Below, in pieces: positions 1-11,433 of a DNA stretch of 64,000 nt. The position numbers and the translations under genes were made by a program. The notes under the pieces were generated by a model, which was not told the origin of the DNA, made no database searches, and saw only the letters and a program-made list of their open reading frames with translations. Numbering within the stretch: the stretch's first letter is position 1; every line of letters starts with the position of its first letter. The stretch comes from Heracleum sosnowskyi (Eukaryota; Streptophyta; Magnoliopsida; Apiales; Apiaceae), in assembly GCA_030848705.1 (NCBI GenBank), contig CM061238.1, forward strand, positions 32,394,655 through 32,458,654, written 5' to 3'.

Positions 1-1835
1 ATCTATCTATACTATCGAAACATTAAAAGTTTAACTCAAGAGATCAATAGCACTCTTATTGTTACCAGAATTAGATACCTATTTCAAAATAAATAAATAA
101 TAGATTATAAGGTGTGTGAAAGGTGATCGTCGATCTTCATTTTTTTCGATGAACTTGCAAAAATTAATTTTTATTATCATTTCCTATTTTTCTACCCCCC
201 CCCCCCGAATCTATTTATGTTTTATCGATTTTATCAACTCTTCACCAACACATGCTTCTATGACACATTATTTATTTCTTCTAGTCTGTCTTCTTCGTGT
301 TTGTCCTCATTTTTAAATGTATGACTTGTTAATTTTTGTCAAGTTTTGTGGTTTTTATGGAGATATGGCTTGTATTTGGTTGTCAATCAAATAATGATGA
401 CTTGTAGATATTGGTGGTAATGGTGGTGATAGTGGTGTTGGAAAGGCCAGTGATAAGTTAAGGCAATGTGATTATTGTGGTTGTTTGATTTTGGTTATTT
501 CAATATGCAGATGAAAAATTATAGGTGGTTGTCAGAAGTGGTGGTTTGAGGTTGTGAAAATTTGATTTTGCTAGATTTTGTTTGATTATGGTCTTATTTA
601 TTTGAATATGATTATTTGATGAATGTGGTGTCTGGAGATGGCGGTCATGTCATGGTTTTAATGTAATCATTTTTAAAAAAAAATGTCATTATAGAATGAT
701 GTTGGCCCCCAAAGTTGGTGTCTTCATGCGATGGTTGCTGGTGGTCGGAGATTGTGATTGAAATAAAAAGGAGATTGTGACGGTGAATGTAGATTTGGAT
801 AAGATTACTAGGTGGTAGAAGATGAAGATGAAGCATCTATTGCGATAATAAGATTAGATCTCATACATTGAAATGGGTAGCTATAATTAAATTTTATAAT
901 TCATTTAAGAGGGATTTTCATCAAAATATGATTATATCTTTATATATATACATTCTTAAGCATTCAAATGATTGATATCTTTAATTTTTATTTCAAAAGT
1001 CGACTAAATATATAAGTAACGATGAAACCCCCCACCCCCCCCCCCCCCCCCCAAAAAAAATTAAGAGGGATAGGAAACTAATGGTAAAGGAAAAAAAATA
1101 TTTTTTCAATTTAATTTTCATATTACTATCAAAAGATACACATCTGGTTCCACTCTCGAATAGTAAAATGTTGCAGATTTTGTCTCATTATTCTTTAAAA
1201 CATATCTTTTTTTAGTTGATTATATATGTTTGATTCCATGTTATTAACGTTCATACTATAATGATGATCGATTATCAAGACTTCTAAATAGTGATTGATT
1301 TAAATCATAGTAGGTTGAATATGTATCTGCTTGATTATTACGATTTATCGCCATTCTACAAATTTGTGCTACATTATTTTCGCATTATTTGTTGTCTTAA
1401 CAATTAAGCTATTACAAAGAAACACTTTTAAGTAAATTGTTGAAATATTACTAGTTTAAGATTGTTTTGAATATTTTTTTCTTCGGTTGAGTCTAACTTT
1501 ATACTTTTTACCGATATTATTATTTTTTTAAATTTATATAAATTAATACTTGAACCAATGTTATAAAAGTTGCCGATTCCGGCGATTAATCGGCCGACAT
1601 ATCAGAAATCGGTCAGCTTATGATCTCATTTGCCAGAATTGGTGTGATAAATCCCCTAATTTTATATAAATCTCAAATCGATACCTCGACTGATTTATTT
1701 CGATTAACGATTGTTGCAACACTGACTTGAACACACAATTAAGATTTTGTTGTATATTGATAGACGAAAGTAAATATATTTTTGTTTCATAAATTTTTTA
1801 ATTTAATGTAATCACAAATACTAAAATTTGACTAC
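1..1835. other. AT-rich spacer with poly-C runs, no gene seen
   Basis: No convincing coding region is visible on either strand. The short ORFs lack recognisable domains. Two cytosine homopolymers occur, near 196-207 and at 1028-1052 (interrupted once). A degenerate MITE-like patch near 1557-1730 has partly inverted ends around a motif resembling GCCGATTCCGGCGATTAATC, but I could not fix its boundaries. Confidence 0.6.
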
Positions 1836-2157
1836 TGATATGGTCAGAAAAGTAATTATAGAAATATAATTGACAAGTCAATGGAAAGGCCGATATTTAA
1901 GGCCCGACACCCTAATTATTCATTAATTTCGTAATTAATGAATAGGGAAAATATACAGCTCATAAAAAGAGTCCAAAATATGGTAAATTCAGCAAAGAAG
2001 GATCCAGAATCCCAATTAAAGGCAATTAATGAGTCATAGCCTTTATCAACAAGGAAACGAATTCTCCAGCAAGAAATACAATATTTATCCAATATCAAAA
2101 AGGAGACTTATTCGCTAAGACTCCTAAACATACCATAAATACTAGGCTCTAGACGCC

Positions 2158-2165
2158 TATATAAG
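2158..2165 (+). promoter_or_regulatory. Probable TATA box of the gypsy 5' LTR
   Basis: The sequence TATATAAG sits in the middle of the LTR, just upstream of the 33-bp repeat array, where a U3/R boundary is expected. The 3' LTR carries the same motif. Its role is inferred from position and consensus only. Confidence 0.6.
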
Positions 2166-2187
2166 GACCCTGATCCTACAATCAGAA

Positions 2188-2319
2188 CTACGTTTTGGAC
2201 ACAGCTCCATACGTCATCTACTACGTTTTGGACACAGCTCCATACGTCATCTACTACGTTTTGGACACAGCTCCATACGTCATCTACTACGTTTTGGGCA
2301 CAGCTCCATACGCCACAAC
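2188..2319 (+). repeat. 33-bp tandem repeat, four copies, in the LTR
   Basis: Units beginning CTACGTTTTGGACACAGCTC start at 2188, 2221, 2254 and 2287. The 3' LTR has the same four units starting at 8996, with substitutions. The array lies just downstream of the TATA box, probably in the transcribed leader. Confidence 0.9.
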
Positions 2320-2608
2320 GCCTCGAAGGCGCAACAAGCCATAAAGGCACCCCTAGAACTACGTTTTAGACTTCATCCTCGAATAAGGACATACAAGTCA
2401 CTACGTCCTTGGTGTGCCCCTGCCGCCATAGCCCCGAGGGCAACACCAAGAACTACGTCTTTGGCTTGATTCTCAATAACAATTTGAGATACGTAGGCAT
2501 CTTGTGAGGACCGATTTAGTCTCGAAACGCAAGTGCAGCCATTAAAGCTCGAAAGCTCATTAATCCTAGCAATTAAATTCGCAAGCTCAGTTTTTAATCC
2601 ACAACATT

Positions 2609-2626
2609 TGGCGCCGCCTGTGGGAA
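2609..2626 (+). other. Primer binding site of the gypsy element
   Basis: TGGCGCCGCCTGTGGGAA begins two bases after the LTR end. TGGCGCC-type sites are common in plant Ty3/gypsy elements and pair with the 3' end of a tRNA. I did not assign the tRNA. Confidence 0.75.
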
Positions 2627-2639
2627 GACAACATCAACC

Positions 2640-4328
2640 ATGGCAAACACACGAAGAACAGCTCGAGATACTCAAACTCCTGAGGATCGCACTGTCACCT
2701 CTGAGGCTGATACTCACGGAAATCAACCACCGCCAACTACTGGCACTCAAGGGACGAATATCCCCACCAACACTCAAGGACCGGAAATCCCAATTTCGGT
2801 TGAAGGGACGAATCCCCTGCAGATGGTCATTCATGGATCTAATCCACAAGAGACCGTTCACCAGCAACCAATCTCGACTTCTACACTCATCATGAATGCA
2901 CCGAGAAGCCTTCAACTCCATACTACTGATCTCCCTCAATACGCGAATCAGACTTTTGGGATGCCAAGCTATGGCATGCCCCCTCGACCCATGGCGGGCG
3001 GTAGTGGAACTAATCCAATCTACCATGAGGCATATGTGCCCCCATATATTCAAGGTCTGGGACCCCAAAATCAACAAACTTGACAGACCCCTTTCGTTCA
3101 AGATTACTCGGGGCCATACACCGAGGATGAGGGTTATACAACTGGAGAGGATGTCGCCCCAAGAAGGAGACGTTCTTCCCAGACAAATCGGGATCAACCC
3201 CAAACTACTAAGGAGAAAATTGCAGCCCATGAGGCAGAGACTGCAAGACTCAAGAAACTCCTTGCTGAGGAGGAGGCCGCTCAATCTCAGAGCCGAACGA
3301 CTGAAGGGATCCCGATAATCAACTTGGATCCACTGGCAAGAAGAACCAAGAAGGCCGAAGCCCCAAGGGGTGATCCTAATATTCTGTTGCCCCTAGGAGA
3401 TCCTGATGATCCTACACCACCGTTTACTCAAGACATCATGAAAATGGCTATATCCAGAAAATTCAAGATGCCTTCGATCAAAGCCTATGATGGAACGGGA
3501 GATCCCGCAAATCATGTAAGGACCTTCTCCAATGCACTGCTGTTGCAGTCAACCAACGATGCGATCAAGTGTAGGGCGCTTCCACAAACCTTGGCAGGCA
3601 TGGCCCAACGCTGGTATAGCCGTCTTCCTCCCAACTCAATTGGGTCTTTCAAGGAACTAAGCAAAGCTTTTATCAATCAGTTCATTAGTGGAAGGGTGCA
3701 TGAGAAAAGCTTTGCATCACTCATGGCAATCCAGCAAGGAAAGAATGAAGCCCTAAGGGACTACATCAATCGATTCACTCGGGAGGCTTTGAAAGTCCCA
3801 GACTTAGAGGACAGAGTGGCTATGATAGCCCTGCAACAAGGAACTACTGATGACCACTTCAAAAGGTCGTTAGCTAAACATCCACCCGAGAGCATGCTGA
3901 AGCTCCAAGATAGAGCCAGAAAGTATATCAAGGCTGAAGAAAGCATGAGAAAGTATGAACCCACTGCTAGCGCTAGTGGAAACTCAAAGAAAAGAAAAGA
4001 AACTCAGGAGTACGACGTCAAGGAAAAGTTTCCCAGAACGTCAAAGGACTCTGATTCTCCACCCAAGAGAAACAATTTTGGCCCAAAGTTTACGGAGTAT
4101 GCAAGATTGAACAGTTCCAGGAGTCAAATTCTGATGGAGATAGCTAAGGAAGGAGATCTCAAATGGCCGAAGCCAATGAGGGCTGACATGTCCAAACGGA
4201 ACCAAAATCAGTTCTGTCGGTTCCACAAAGAAGTCGGTCACGACACCGACGATTGTATGCAATTGAAAGATGAGATCAAAATCCTGATACGATGAGGAAA
4301 ACTCAGCAAATTCACCAAGGATGGAAAA
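2640..4328 (+). pseudogene. gag of the gypsy element, with two in-frame stops
   Basis: Translation begins at the ATG at 2640, 14 bases after the primer binding site. The N-terminal part is Pro/Thr/Gln-rich. From about 3400 it matches the retrotransposon gag core, with residues such as YDGTGDP and AQRWYSRLP. It ends in a zinc-knuckle-like C-x2-H-x3-GH-x4-C segment around 4218-4260. Stops lie at 3081-3083 (TGA) and 4293-4295 (TGA), with the same frame open on both sides, so these are point nonsense changes rather than frameshifts. The frame runs directly into the RT remnant, with the deletion joint near 4326-4335. Gag would form the particle shell. This copy cannot make a full-length product without readthrough. 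Confidence 0.85.
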
Positions 4329-4331
4329 ACC

Positions 4332-6920
4332 ATGGAGGTCTATGTAGATGACATGTTAGTCAAGAGCCTCGATAAGGCCGATCACATTGAGCACCTCCAA
4401 GAGGCATTTGAAGTGCTAAGGCACCACAAGATGATGTTGAATCCAACTAAGTGTGCCTTTGGTGTAGGCTCGGGAAAATTTTTAGGCATGATGGTTTCCA
4501 AGAGAGGAATCGAGGCTAATCCCGACAAAATCAAAGAAATTCTAGACATGGAACCACCATGGACTGTCAAAGATGTCCAGAAACTAACAGGGAGAGTGGC
4601 AGCATTGTGAAGATTCATCTCCAAATCAGGAGAGAAGTGTTTACCCTTCTTCAAAGCACTCAAGAATGTGAAAAACTTTGAATGGACGACTGAAAGCCAA
4701 GAGGCCTTTGAGGCCCTGAAGAAATACATGGTTGAGGCACCACTGTTGGCAAAGCCCAAGCCAGGGGAAATTCTCTATTTGTACTTAGCGGTTTCTAGCA
4801 CAGCCCTTGGAGCCGTTTTGGTAAAAGAAGAATTGAAGGTTCAGAAACCCATCTACTATGTGAGTAAGATTCTACATGGGCCAGAAATAAACTACTCAAC
4901 GATTGAGAAGTTTGCTTTAGCCTTGATAATGGCCTCAAGAAAGCTACGCCCATACTTCCAGGCTCACAAGATAGAGGTCTTGACTGATCAACCTCTGAGA
5001 AACATCTTGCATAGCCCTCAAGTTGGTGGAAGATTGATCAAATGGGCCATTGAACTAGGGGAATTTGACATCAAGTATAAGCCTCGAACGGCCATCAAAG
5101 CTCAAGCACTCGCTGACTTCATGGTTGAATGCACCATTGACAACCAAGAAGTCGGGGGGCAGGAAGTAATAGTGGAGGATGAGAAAGATCAAGAAATGGT
5201 CTCCAAAGAATGTTGGGTGCTCTATTTTGATGGAGCATCAAAAACAAATTCAAGTGGAGCTGGTTTAGTGCTACAAAGTCCTGATGGATTCCTCATAGAG
5301 TACGCACTAAAACTGGACTTCCCAACGACAAACAACGAAGCTGAATATGAAGCTCTGATAGCTGGCCTAGGGCTGGCTGGAGCCTTGAGAGTCAAAACTC
5401 TGAAAGTATGTGGAGATTCGAGGCTAGTGGTTTCCCAAGTAAATGGGGAATTTGAGGCCAGAGATGAAGTCATGGCCAAGTACTTGAAACTTGTCAAGGC
5501 CATTATGACTCAGTTTGATGAATGTTATGTAGAGCACATTCCAAGGGAAGAAAACATGAAGGCTGATGCCTTGTCTAAATTTGCTTCTTCCGAAATTGAA
5601 AACTATGCAGGGAGTGTATACTTCCAAGTCCTGAGGACCCCAACCATCAACGGAAAGTTGGTAGCACCTATTGATGTTGCTAGTTGTTGGATAGATCCCA
5701 TCAAAGCTCATCTGGAAACTGGGTGGTTACCCAACGACACTTCAGAAGCACGAAAGCTGTATGTGAGAGCATTAAGGTATGCCCTGATTGAGGGAATTCT
5801 ATACAAGAAGTCTTTCATCATTCCTTATCTAAAATGCTTGAGACCCCAAGAGGCAGAATTGGCCCTAAGGGAAGTACATGAAAGAATTTGTGGGCAGCAC
5901 TTGGGGGGCAGAGCCCTTGCTCATAAAGTCACACGTCTAGGTTTCTATTGGCCAAGCATGCTTGCTGATGCTAAAAGCTACGTGAAGAAATGTGAACGGT
6001 GCCAAAAGCATGCACCAGTGGTTATACAACCACCAGAAATGATGACATCCATTAACTCACCTATCCCCTTTGCCATGTGGGGAATTGATATACTCGGGCC
6101 ATTTTCAATGGCAAGTGCTCAAAGAAAGTTTTTGATAGTAGCAATCGACTACTTCACCAAGTGGATTGAGGCTAAGCCATTAGCCAAGATAACCACCAAA
6201 CAAGTGATGCATTTCTTCTGGGAAAATGTGATATGCAGATACGGGATTCCACGTATCTTGGTCACAGACAATGGAACTTAGTTTAACAACGATGAGTTTA
6301 AGAAATATTGTGATGAGAACGATATCAAGTTGCGCTTCACTTATGTCGCCCATCCTCAAGCAAATGGGCAAGCTGAGGTTGCAAATTGAATTATCCTGGA
6401 TGGACTGAAGAAAAGAGTTGAACGCTCCAGAAACACTTGGGTGGACGAATTGCTCCCCATACTATGGGCATATCGTACTACCTGCAAAGTCACCACTGGA
6501 GCTACCCCCTTTCTGTTGGCAGATGGGGCAGAGGCAGTGGTTCCAGTGGAGATTAGTCACACGTCTCCAAGAATTGAGGCTTATGAGCCAGAAACAAATG
6601 AGGAAGGCTTGAGGCTGGCCTTAGATTTGATTGATGAAGTTAGAGATGAGGCAAATGCCAAGATAGTTCAGCATCAGAAACGAGCATCTTTCTATTACAA
6701 CCTAAGGGTTAAAGAGAGATTCTTTCGACAAGGAGATTTAGTCCTCCGAAAGATTGAGGCATCCGGAGTTGGACAAAAAGGCAAGTTGGCCCCAAATTGG
6801 GAAGGACTATATCGCGTCAAGAACGTATTTGGTCGAGGCTCGTACAAGCTAGAAACCCTCGAAGGGCATGAGGTGCCAAGGACTTGGCATGCCTCAAATT
6901 TGAAAGTCTGTTATGTTTAA
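4332..6920 (+). pseudogene. pol remnant: RT C-terminal half, two RNase H domains, integrase
   Basis: The frame starts abruptly just before the RT catalytic YVDD (codons 4341-4352). Protease and the RT fingers/palm before YVDD are missing. An RT-linked RNase H follows (about 4770-5130), then a second, archaeal-type RNase H (WVLYFDGAS near 5214 to DALSKF near 5570). The integrase has an HHCC zinc region (5870-6030) and a DDE core with D in GIDILGPF, D in VTDNGT and E near 6376. Stops lie at 4608-4610 (TGA), 6279-6281 (TAG) and 6387-6389 (TGA), all in the open frame. The final stop is at 6918-6920. The C-terminus has a chromodomain-free integrase tail ending near TWHASNLKVCYV. Function is lost. 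Confidence 0.88.
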
Positions 6921-7703
6921 AGTGTGTCCTGATTGGAATCACTACTAGGACAAATAGAAATAAGGTTCGATGAAATCATGAGCTTCCTAGAAAGCAAATG
7001 AAGGGTTGAAACCCCAGAAACCTAAGACATTCAGTCCAAACCCCATCATTTGATATGCTCAATGAAAGGCTTGAAGCCAAAACAAGACAGTATAAGACAT
7101 AAAAGGCTTATGCAAATGTCAAGTTAGCCTCGAATAAGGCAAAATCGTCGTAAATGTGTAGGTCGCTCCACACTTTACACCAAGACGATACTCGTGAAAC
7201 ACTAGTGTATATTAAAATCCCCAAAAAAAGGTAGTAAGTCCCAGGTAAGGGATAAAAAGACCCCAAGTCTCGAAAAAGACCGGTATAACTTCTATGAAAT
7301 CCTAGTGCATTATCATAGACGTTGGGAAGCGCGATTAGCCATTTTAAACCCAGAATCTTCAAAGAAAGCCCAGAATCTTCAAAGAATTCTTCAAAACTTC
7401 AAGTAAGAAACCCAGAAAATGATGAGATTCAACAGAAAATCTCGCCAGGAATCGCCTAGTGACTGGAAACCCAACCGGTTAAGGAAGGGCAACCGTCTAT
7501 AGTCAGTTAAGGCCCACAAATCCATTTATGGATTATAGAGATTAAAACCCAAATAATTTGGGTCTCAGGCAAATTCGAAGCCCAAACAATAAAGGCCCAA
7601 TAAGGCCCAAGGCTGGAATAATTTAAGTCCAATTAAAAATTGGGCTAGTTAAGGCCCAAGAAAAGAATGAAATTTGGAATATAGCCAAGGCAAAATAAAA
7701 GAT
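6921..7703 (+). other. 3' untranslated region of the gypsy element
   Basis: No ORF of note is present. The stretch is rich in short repeats of AAGGCCCAA and TCAAAGAA-like phrases. It links the pol end to the GAGGTCGAAA array. A long non-coding 3' region is usual for Tat-lineage elements. Confidence 0.7.
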
Positions 7704-8540
7704 TTAAGGTCGAAAAGACATTAAATCGAAATCGTACGACCGAGGTCGAAAACATATGGGAAAACGAGGTCGATTCCAACGACCTCGCTCCCAAATAAAG
7801 TCGAAAAATAATGAAATTGAGGTGGAAAAAACCTTAGAACGACATCGAAGGCTCGAAGTCGAAAATATACGAGGAATTGAGGTCGTTTCCATCGACTTCG
7901 CACCAAAAATCCAGTCAAAAAATTGAAAATTCGAGGTCGAAAAGATCCTAGATCGAAGTCGATTGATTGAGATCGAAAATACACTATAAATCGAGCTCGA
8001 ACCCCTCGACCTCACACCCAAGTGAGGTCGAAAACAGAAGGATTCAAGGTCGAAACAAGAGTGAACGAGGTCTAAGCGCTCTACCTCACGCCAAAATGAG
8101 GTCGAAAACGACCTAGAGATCGAGGTCGATATTAACCTAGAAATCATGGTCGAAAAAGGCTGGAACGAGGTCGAATGACCCAGGTCAAAAATGACCTGCA
8201 AAATGAGGTCGAAAGTATGAGGAATCGAGGTCGAATGACCCAGGTCGAAAATGACCTGTAAATCGAGGTCGAAAGTATAAGGGATCGAGGTCGAATGACC
8301 GAGGTCGAAAATGACTGGGAAGTCGAGGTCGAAACCATCGACCTGGGACCAATCAAGGTCGAAAAAAGGCTGGATCGAGGTCGAAAAAGACTTAAAAATC
8401 GAGGTCGAAACCTTCGACCTCACTCTAGTCGAGGTCGAAATCCAGATCGAATTTCAGGTCGAAAATGACCTGTTTCGTGGTCGAATTTGAGGTCGAAAAT
8501 GACTTGTTTCCTGGTCAAAAAGGAGGTCAAAAATGACCTA
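7704..8540 (+). repeat. Degenerate GAGGTCGAAA repeat array in the 3' UTR
   Basis: The phrase GAGGTCGAAA recurs dozens of times with irregular spacing. It is often paired as AGGTCGAAAATGACCT, an inverted repeat. From about 8160 to 8330 the unit is roughly 60 bp and more regular. Because the repeat lacks stop codons on the reverse strand, it creates a 239-codon antisense ORF (8423 to 7704) made of Ser-Thr-Ser and Phe-Asp-Leu repeats. I treat that ORF as a by-product. Hypervariable tandem repeats in the 3' UTR of plant gypsy elements are a known source of satellites. Confidence 0.85.
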
Positions 8541-8626
8541 ATTTGAGGTCAAAAATGCCCTTAAAATGGAAAATTTTGAGGAAAAACACGTTATAACTTC
8601 TACGAAAACCCCAAGGAGATTTTCCC

Positions 8627-8643
8627 AGAAGTTGGGGGGCAAA
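8627..8643 (+). other. Polypurine tract of the gypsy element
   Basis: AGAAGTTGGGGGGCAAA directly abuts the TG start of the 3' LTR. This is the expected position of the plus-strand primer. Confidence 0.75.
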
Positions 8644-9414
8644 TGATATGGTCAGAAAAGTAATTATAGAAATATAATTGACAAGTCAATGGAAAGGCCG
8701 ATATTTAAGGCCCGACACCCTAATTATTCATTAATTTCGTAATTAATGAATAGGGAAAATATACAGCTCATAAAAAGAGTCCAAAATATGGTAAATTCAG
8801 CAAAGAAGGATCCAGAATCCCAATTAAAGGCAATTAATGAGTCATAGCCTTTATCAACAAGGAAACGAATTCTCCAGCAAGAAATACAATGTTTATCCAA
8901 TATCAAAAAGGAGACTTATTCGCTAAGACTCCTAAACATACCATAAATACTAGGCTCTAGACGCCTATATAAGGACCCTGATCCTACAATCAGAACTACG
9001 TTTTGGACACAGCTCCATACGTCATCTACTACGTTTTGGACAGAGCTCCATACGTCATCTACTACATTTTGGACACAGCTCCATACGTCATCTACTACGT
9101 TTTGGGAACAGCTCCATACGTCACAACGCCTCGAAGGCGCAACAAGCCATAAAGGCACCCCTAGAACTACGTTTTAGACTTCATCCTCGAATAAGGACAT
9201 ACAAGTCACTACGTCCTTGGTGTGCCCCTGCCGCCATAGCCCCGAGGGCAACACCAAGAACTACGTCTTTGGCTTGATTCTCAATAACAATTTGAGATAC
9301 GTAGGCATCTTGTGAGGACCGATTTAGTCTCGAAACGCAAGTGCAGCCATTAAAGCTCGAAAGCTCATTAATCCTAGCAATTAAATTCGCAAGCTCAGTT
9401 TTTAATCCACAACA
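8644..9414 (+). repeat. 3' LTR of the gypsy element
   Basis: This is 771 bp, the partner of 1836-2606, and is followed by the target duplication ACTAC. Its four-unit 33-bp array has accumulated changes that include G to A, C to G and C to A. Confidence 0.95.
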
Positions 9415-9466
9415 ACTACGTCTTATAAATTATGATTTGAAAAGTACCTTGTATATTATATGTAGG

Positions 9467-9667
9467 GGTAATGCCACATGTACCGAATTGAGTACAAAAT
9501 TTAGGTACAAAATGATATGGCATTGATGATATGTCAATTTCAAATATTTTAATTGGTGGAAATAATGTGAATACGGGGGGTCCATTAATTTATAATCAAA
9601 CAGATAACACGACACGTGTCGTTTTGTAACTATTTTGGTACCCAATTTGGTATCCGTAGCATTATTC
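9467..9667. mobile_element. MULE-type MITE, copy 1 of a local family
   Basis: About 200 bp with imperfect terminal inverted repeats. The left end reads GGGTAATGCCACATGTACC and the complement of the right end reads GAATAATGCTACGGATACC. The interior contains ACATGGCATT-like and GGGGTCCATTA phrases shared with the copies at 44079 and 45961. The flanks are only an approximate 9-bp duplication (ATATGTAGG / ATATATTGG). There is no coding capacity. Assignment to Mutator-like MITEs rests on the 9-bp duplications of its two relatives. Confidence 0.7.
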
Positions 9668-9899
9668 ATATATTGGGCTATAAGCAAATCGAACAGAAAA
9701 CAGAAAATATCTTATTGGACTTGAGCAATTTTTTATCGAACAAAATAATGTTCGATTACATTATCAAAGAAACATTTTTGTCAAAATTCTAGTTCGAAAA
9801 TCTACAAATTCGGGGTTATTGATTTTGAAGCGAGCCCAACTCGAAAAATAATCAAATTGTTCAATAAATCTCCAACCTTATTAAAAAAATAAACTATTT

Positions 9900-10680
9900 T
9901 TCGAACTCAAGCAATGATTTAATGAATTAAACAATGTTTGATAATTTTATTGAACATAATTTTGATAATATATCAAACCGAACTTATCGAGTTTGGACCA
10001 AGTCAGACTCGAACGAAATTATTGAATATCTCAATTCGTCTACAGCTCTAATTATATGTTCATTAGATTATAAAAAATGAAAAAAAATTCATTGAGTACC
10101 TATTGCTATTTGAAAAATAATGATCTATTTTGAATTTCTTGGAAAATAATTTTTAGATTTTAATTGGTAATTGTATATAATTTTTTTCCGAACTCGAGTT
10201 CGATAACATATCAAACCGGACTTATCAAGTTTGGACCAAGTAGACTCGAACGAAATTATTGAATATCTCAATTCGTCTATAACTCCAATTATATGTTCAT
10301 CAGATTATAAAAAATGAAAAATATATCATTGAGTACCTATGACTGTTTGAAAAATAATGATCTATTTTGAATATTTTGGAAAATAAATTTTAGATTTTAA
10401 TTGGTAATTGTATATAATTTTTTTGCCGAACTCGAGTTCGATAAATATCAAACCGAACTTATCGAGTTTGGACCAAGCCAGACTCGACCGAACTTATTGA
10501 ATATCTCAATTTGTCTACATCTTCAATTATATGTTCATTAGATTATAAAAATTGAAAAAAAATCACTTAGTACATATGACTATTTGAAAAATAATGTTGT
10601 ATTTTGAATTTCTTGAAAAATAATTTTTAGATTTTGATTGATAATTGTATTAAAATAGTATAACATTATTAGAGTTTTTT
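9900..10680. repeat. Tandem repeat, about 237-bp unit, three copies
   Basis: Equivalent points beginning TATCAAACC fall at 9971, 10209 and 10446, a period of 237-238 bp. Each copy contains a phrase like GAGTTTGGACCAAG and then TTGAATATCTCAATTCGTC. No coding potential is seen. It could be a short local satellite or part of an unrecognised element. Confidence 0.8.
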
Positions 10681-11433
10681 TGCTAATCCTACATTATACT
10701 TATTATATTTTATTAAAAATAATAATAATATTCAATAATAATAATATTATAGTGATAATATTATAAAAATAATATTATTATTAATATTCAATAATAAATT
10801 TAATTATGATAATTGAATACTATTAATATTAAATTTTATTAAATATTATTATTGTCAATAATAAATTTCATTGAATATTATGTTATTACAATTATAAATA
10901 CATTTATAACTTAATTCACAATATATAATAATATTATTATTGTGATTGAATTAGTACTAAAAAGTGATTTATTAGTAAATATTTATGAAAAGCAACTCAT
11001 AATATATATAATAATATATTGAATATTATGTTATTAGAATTATTAATATATTTAAAACATAATTCATAAAACATAATAATATTATTGTGATTGAATTTAT
11101 ACTAAAAAAATGATTCATTAGTAAATACTTATGCAAATCAGCTTATAATATATAATAATATAATTTTAATTTGTTTGAAATTAAAATAGTAAATTATTAA
11201 TACTAATGTATTTAAATTAGAATTGTGTACTATATGACAATTTTAAATTAGGTAAATAATGTATTTAAATTAGAACTATTAACTAACCATGTTAGTATAG
11301 TAGGATTACAATAGTAAATAAGGAATTTTTTTAATATAATATGATTGATCTAAAATTTAGAAATGTTCTCTGATTAATCCAAAAGTAATTCATATTTTCT
11401 GATTAGTTAGTCGCATATCGATAAACTGGGTGA
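10681..11433. repeat. Extremely AT-rich stretch with a 148-bp direct duplication
   Basis: Runs of ATT/AAT trinucleotides dominate. Two related copies begin GAATATTATGTTATTA at 10873 and 11021. Each includes GTGATTGAATT and a TTAGTAAATA segment, so a local tandem duplication is likely. No gene is visible. Confidence 0.65.

Larger units (their letters stand above)
1836..2606 (+). repeat. 5' LTR of the gypsy element
   Basis: This is 771 bp with TG...CA ends, and the same length as the 3' copy. By eye it differs from that copy at five substitutions, four of them in or beside the internal 33-bp tandem repeat. It contains a TATA box and that tandem repeat. Confidence 0.95.
1836..9414 (+). mobile_element. 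Tat-lineage Ty3/gypsy LTR retrotransposon, internally deleted
   Basis: The element is bounded by two 771-bp LTRs beginning TGATATGG and ending CAACA, and flanked by the 5-bp duplication ACTAC (1831-1835 and 9415-9419). The order is LTR, primer binding site, gag, partial RT, two successive RNase H domains, integrase, a long repeat-rich 3' region, polypurine tract, LTR. The double RNase H is characteristic of the Tat lineage (Ogre/TatII/Retand group). Protease and the N-terminal part of RT are absent. Five in-frame stops interrupt the single frame that otherwise runs 2640-6920. The LTRs differ at 5 positions, so insertion was recent. It could only have moved with proteins supplied by relatives, unless the damage came after insertion. 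Confidence 0.93.

Noticed and set aside
2108..2350. Antisense frame with a repeated WSCVQNVVDDV peptide in the gypsy LTR (also at 8916-9158)
   Set aside because: The peptide repeat simply reflects the 33-bp DNA tandem repeat. No start context or family match.
7704..8423. 239-codon antisense ORF
   Set aside because: Low-complexity translation of the GAGGTCGAAA array. Kept only as a flagged possibility.
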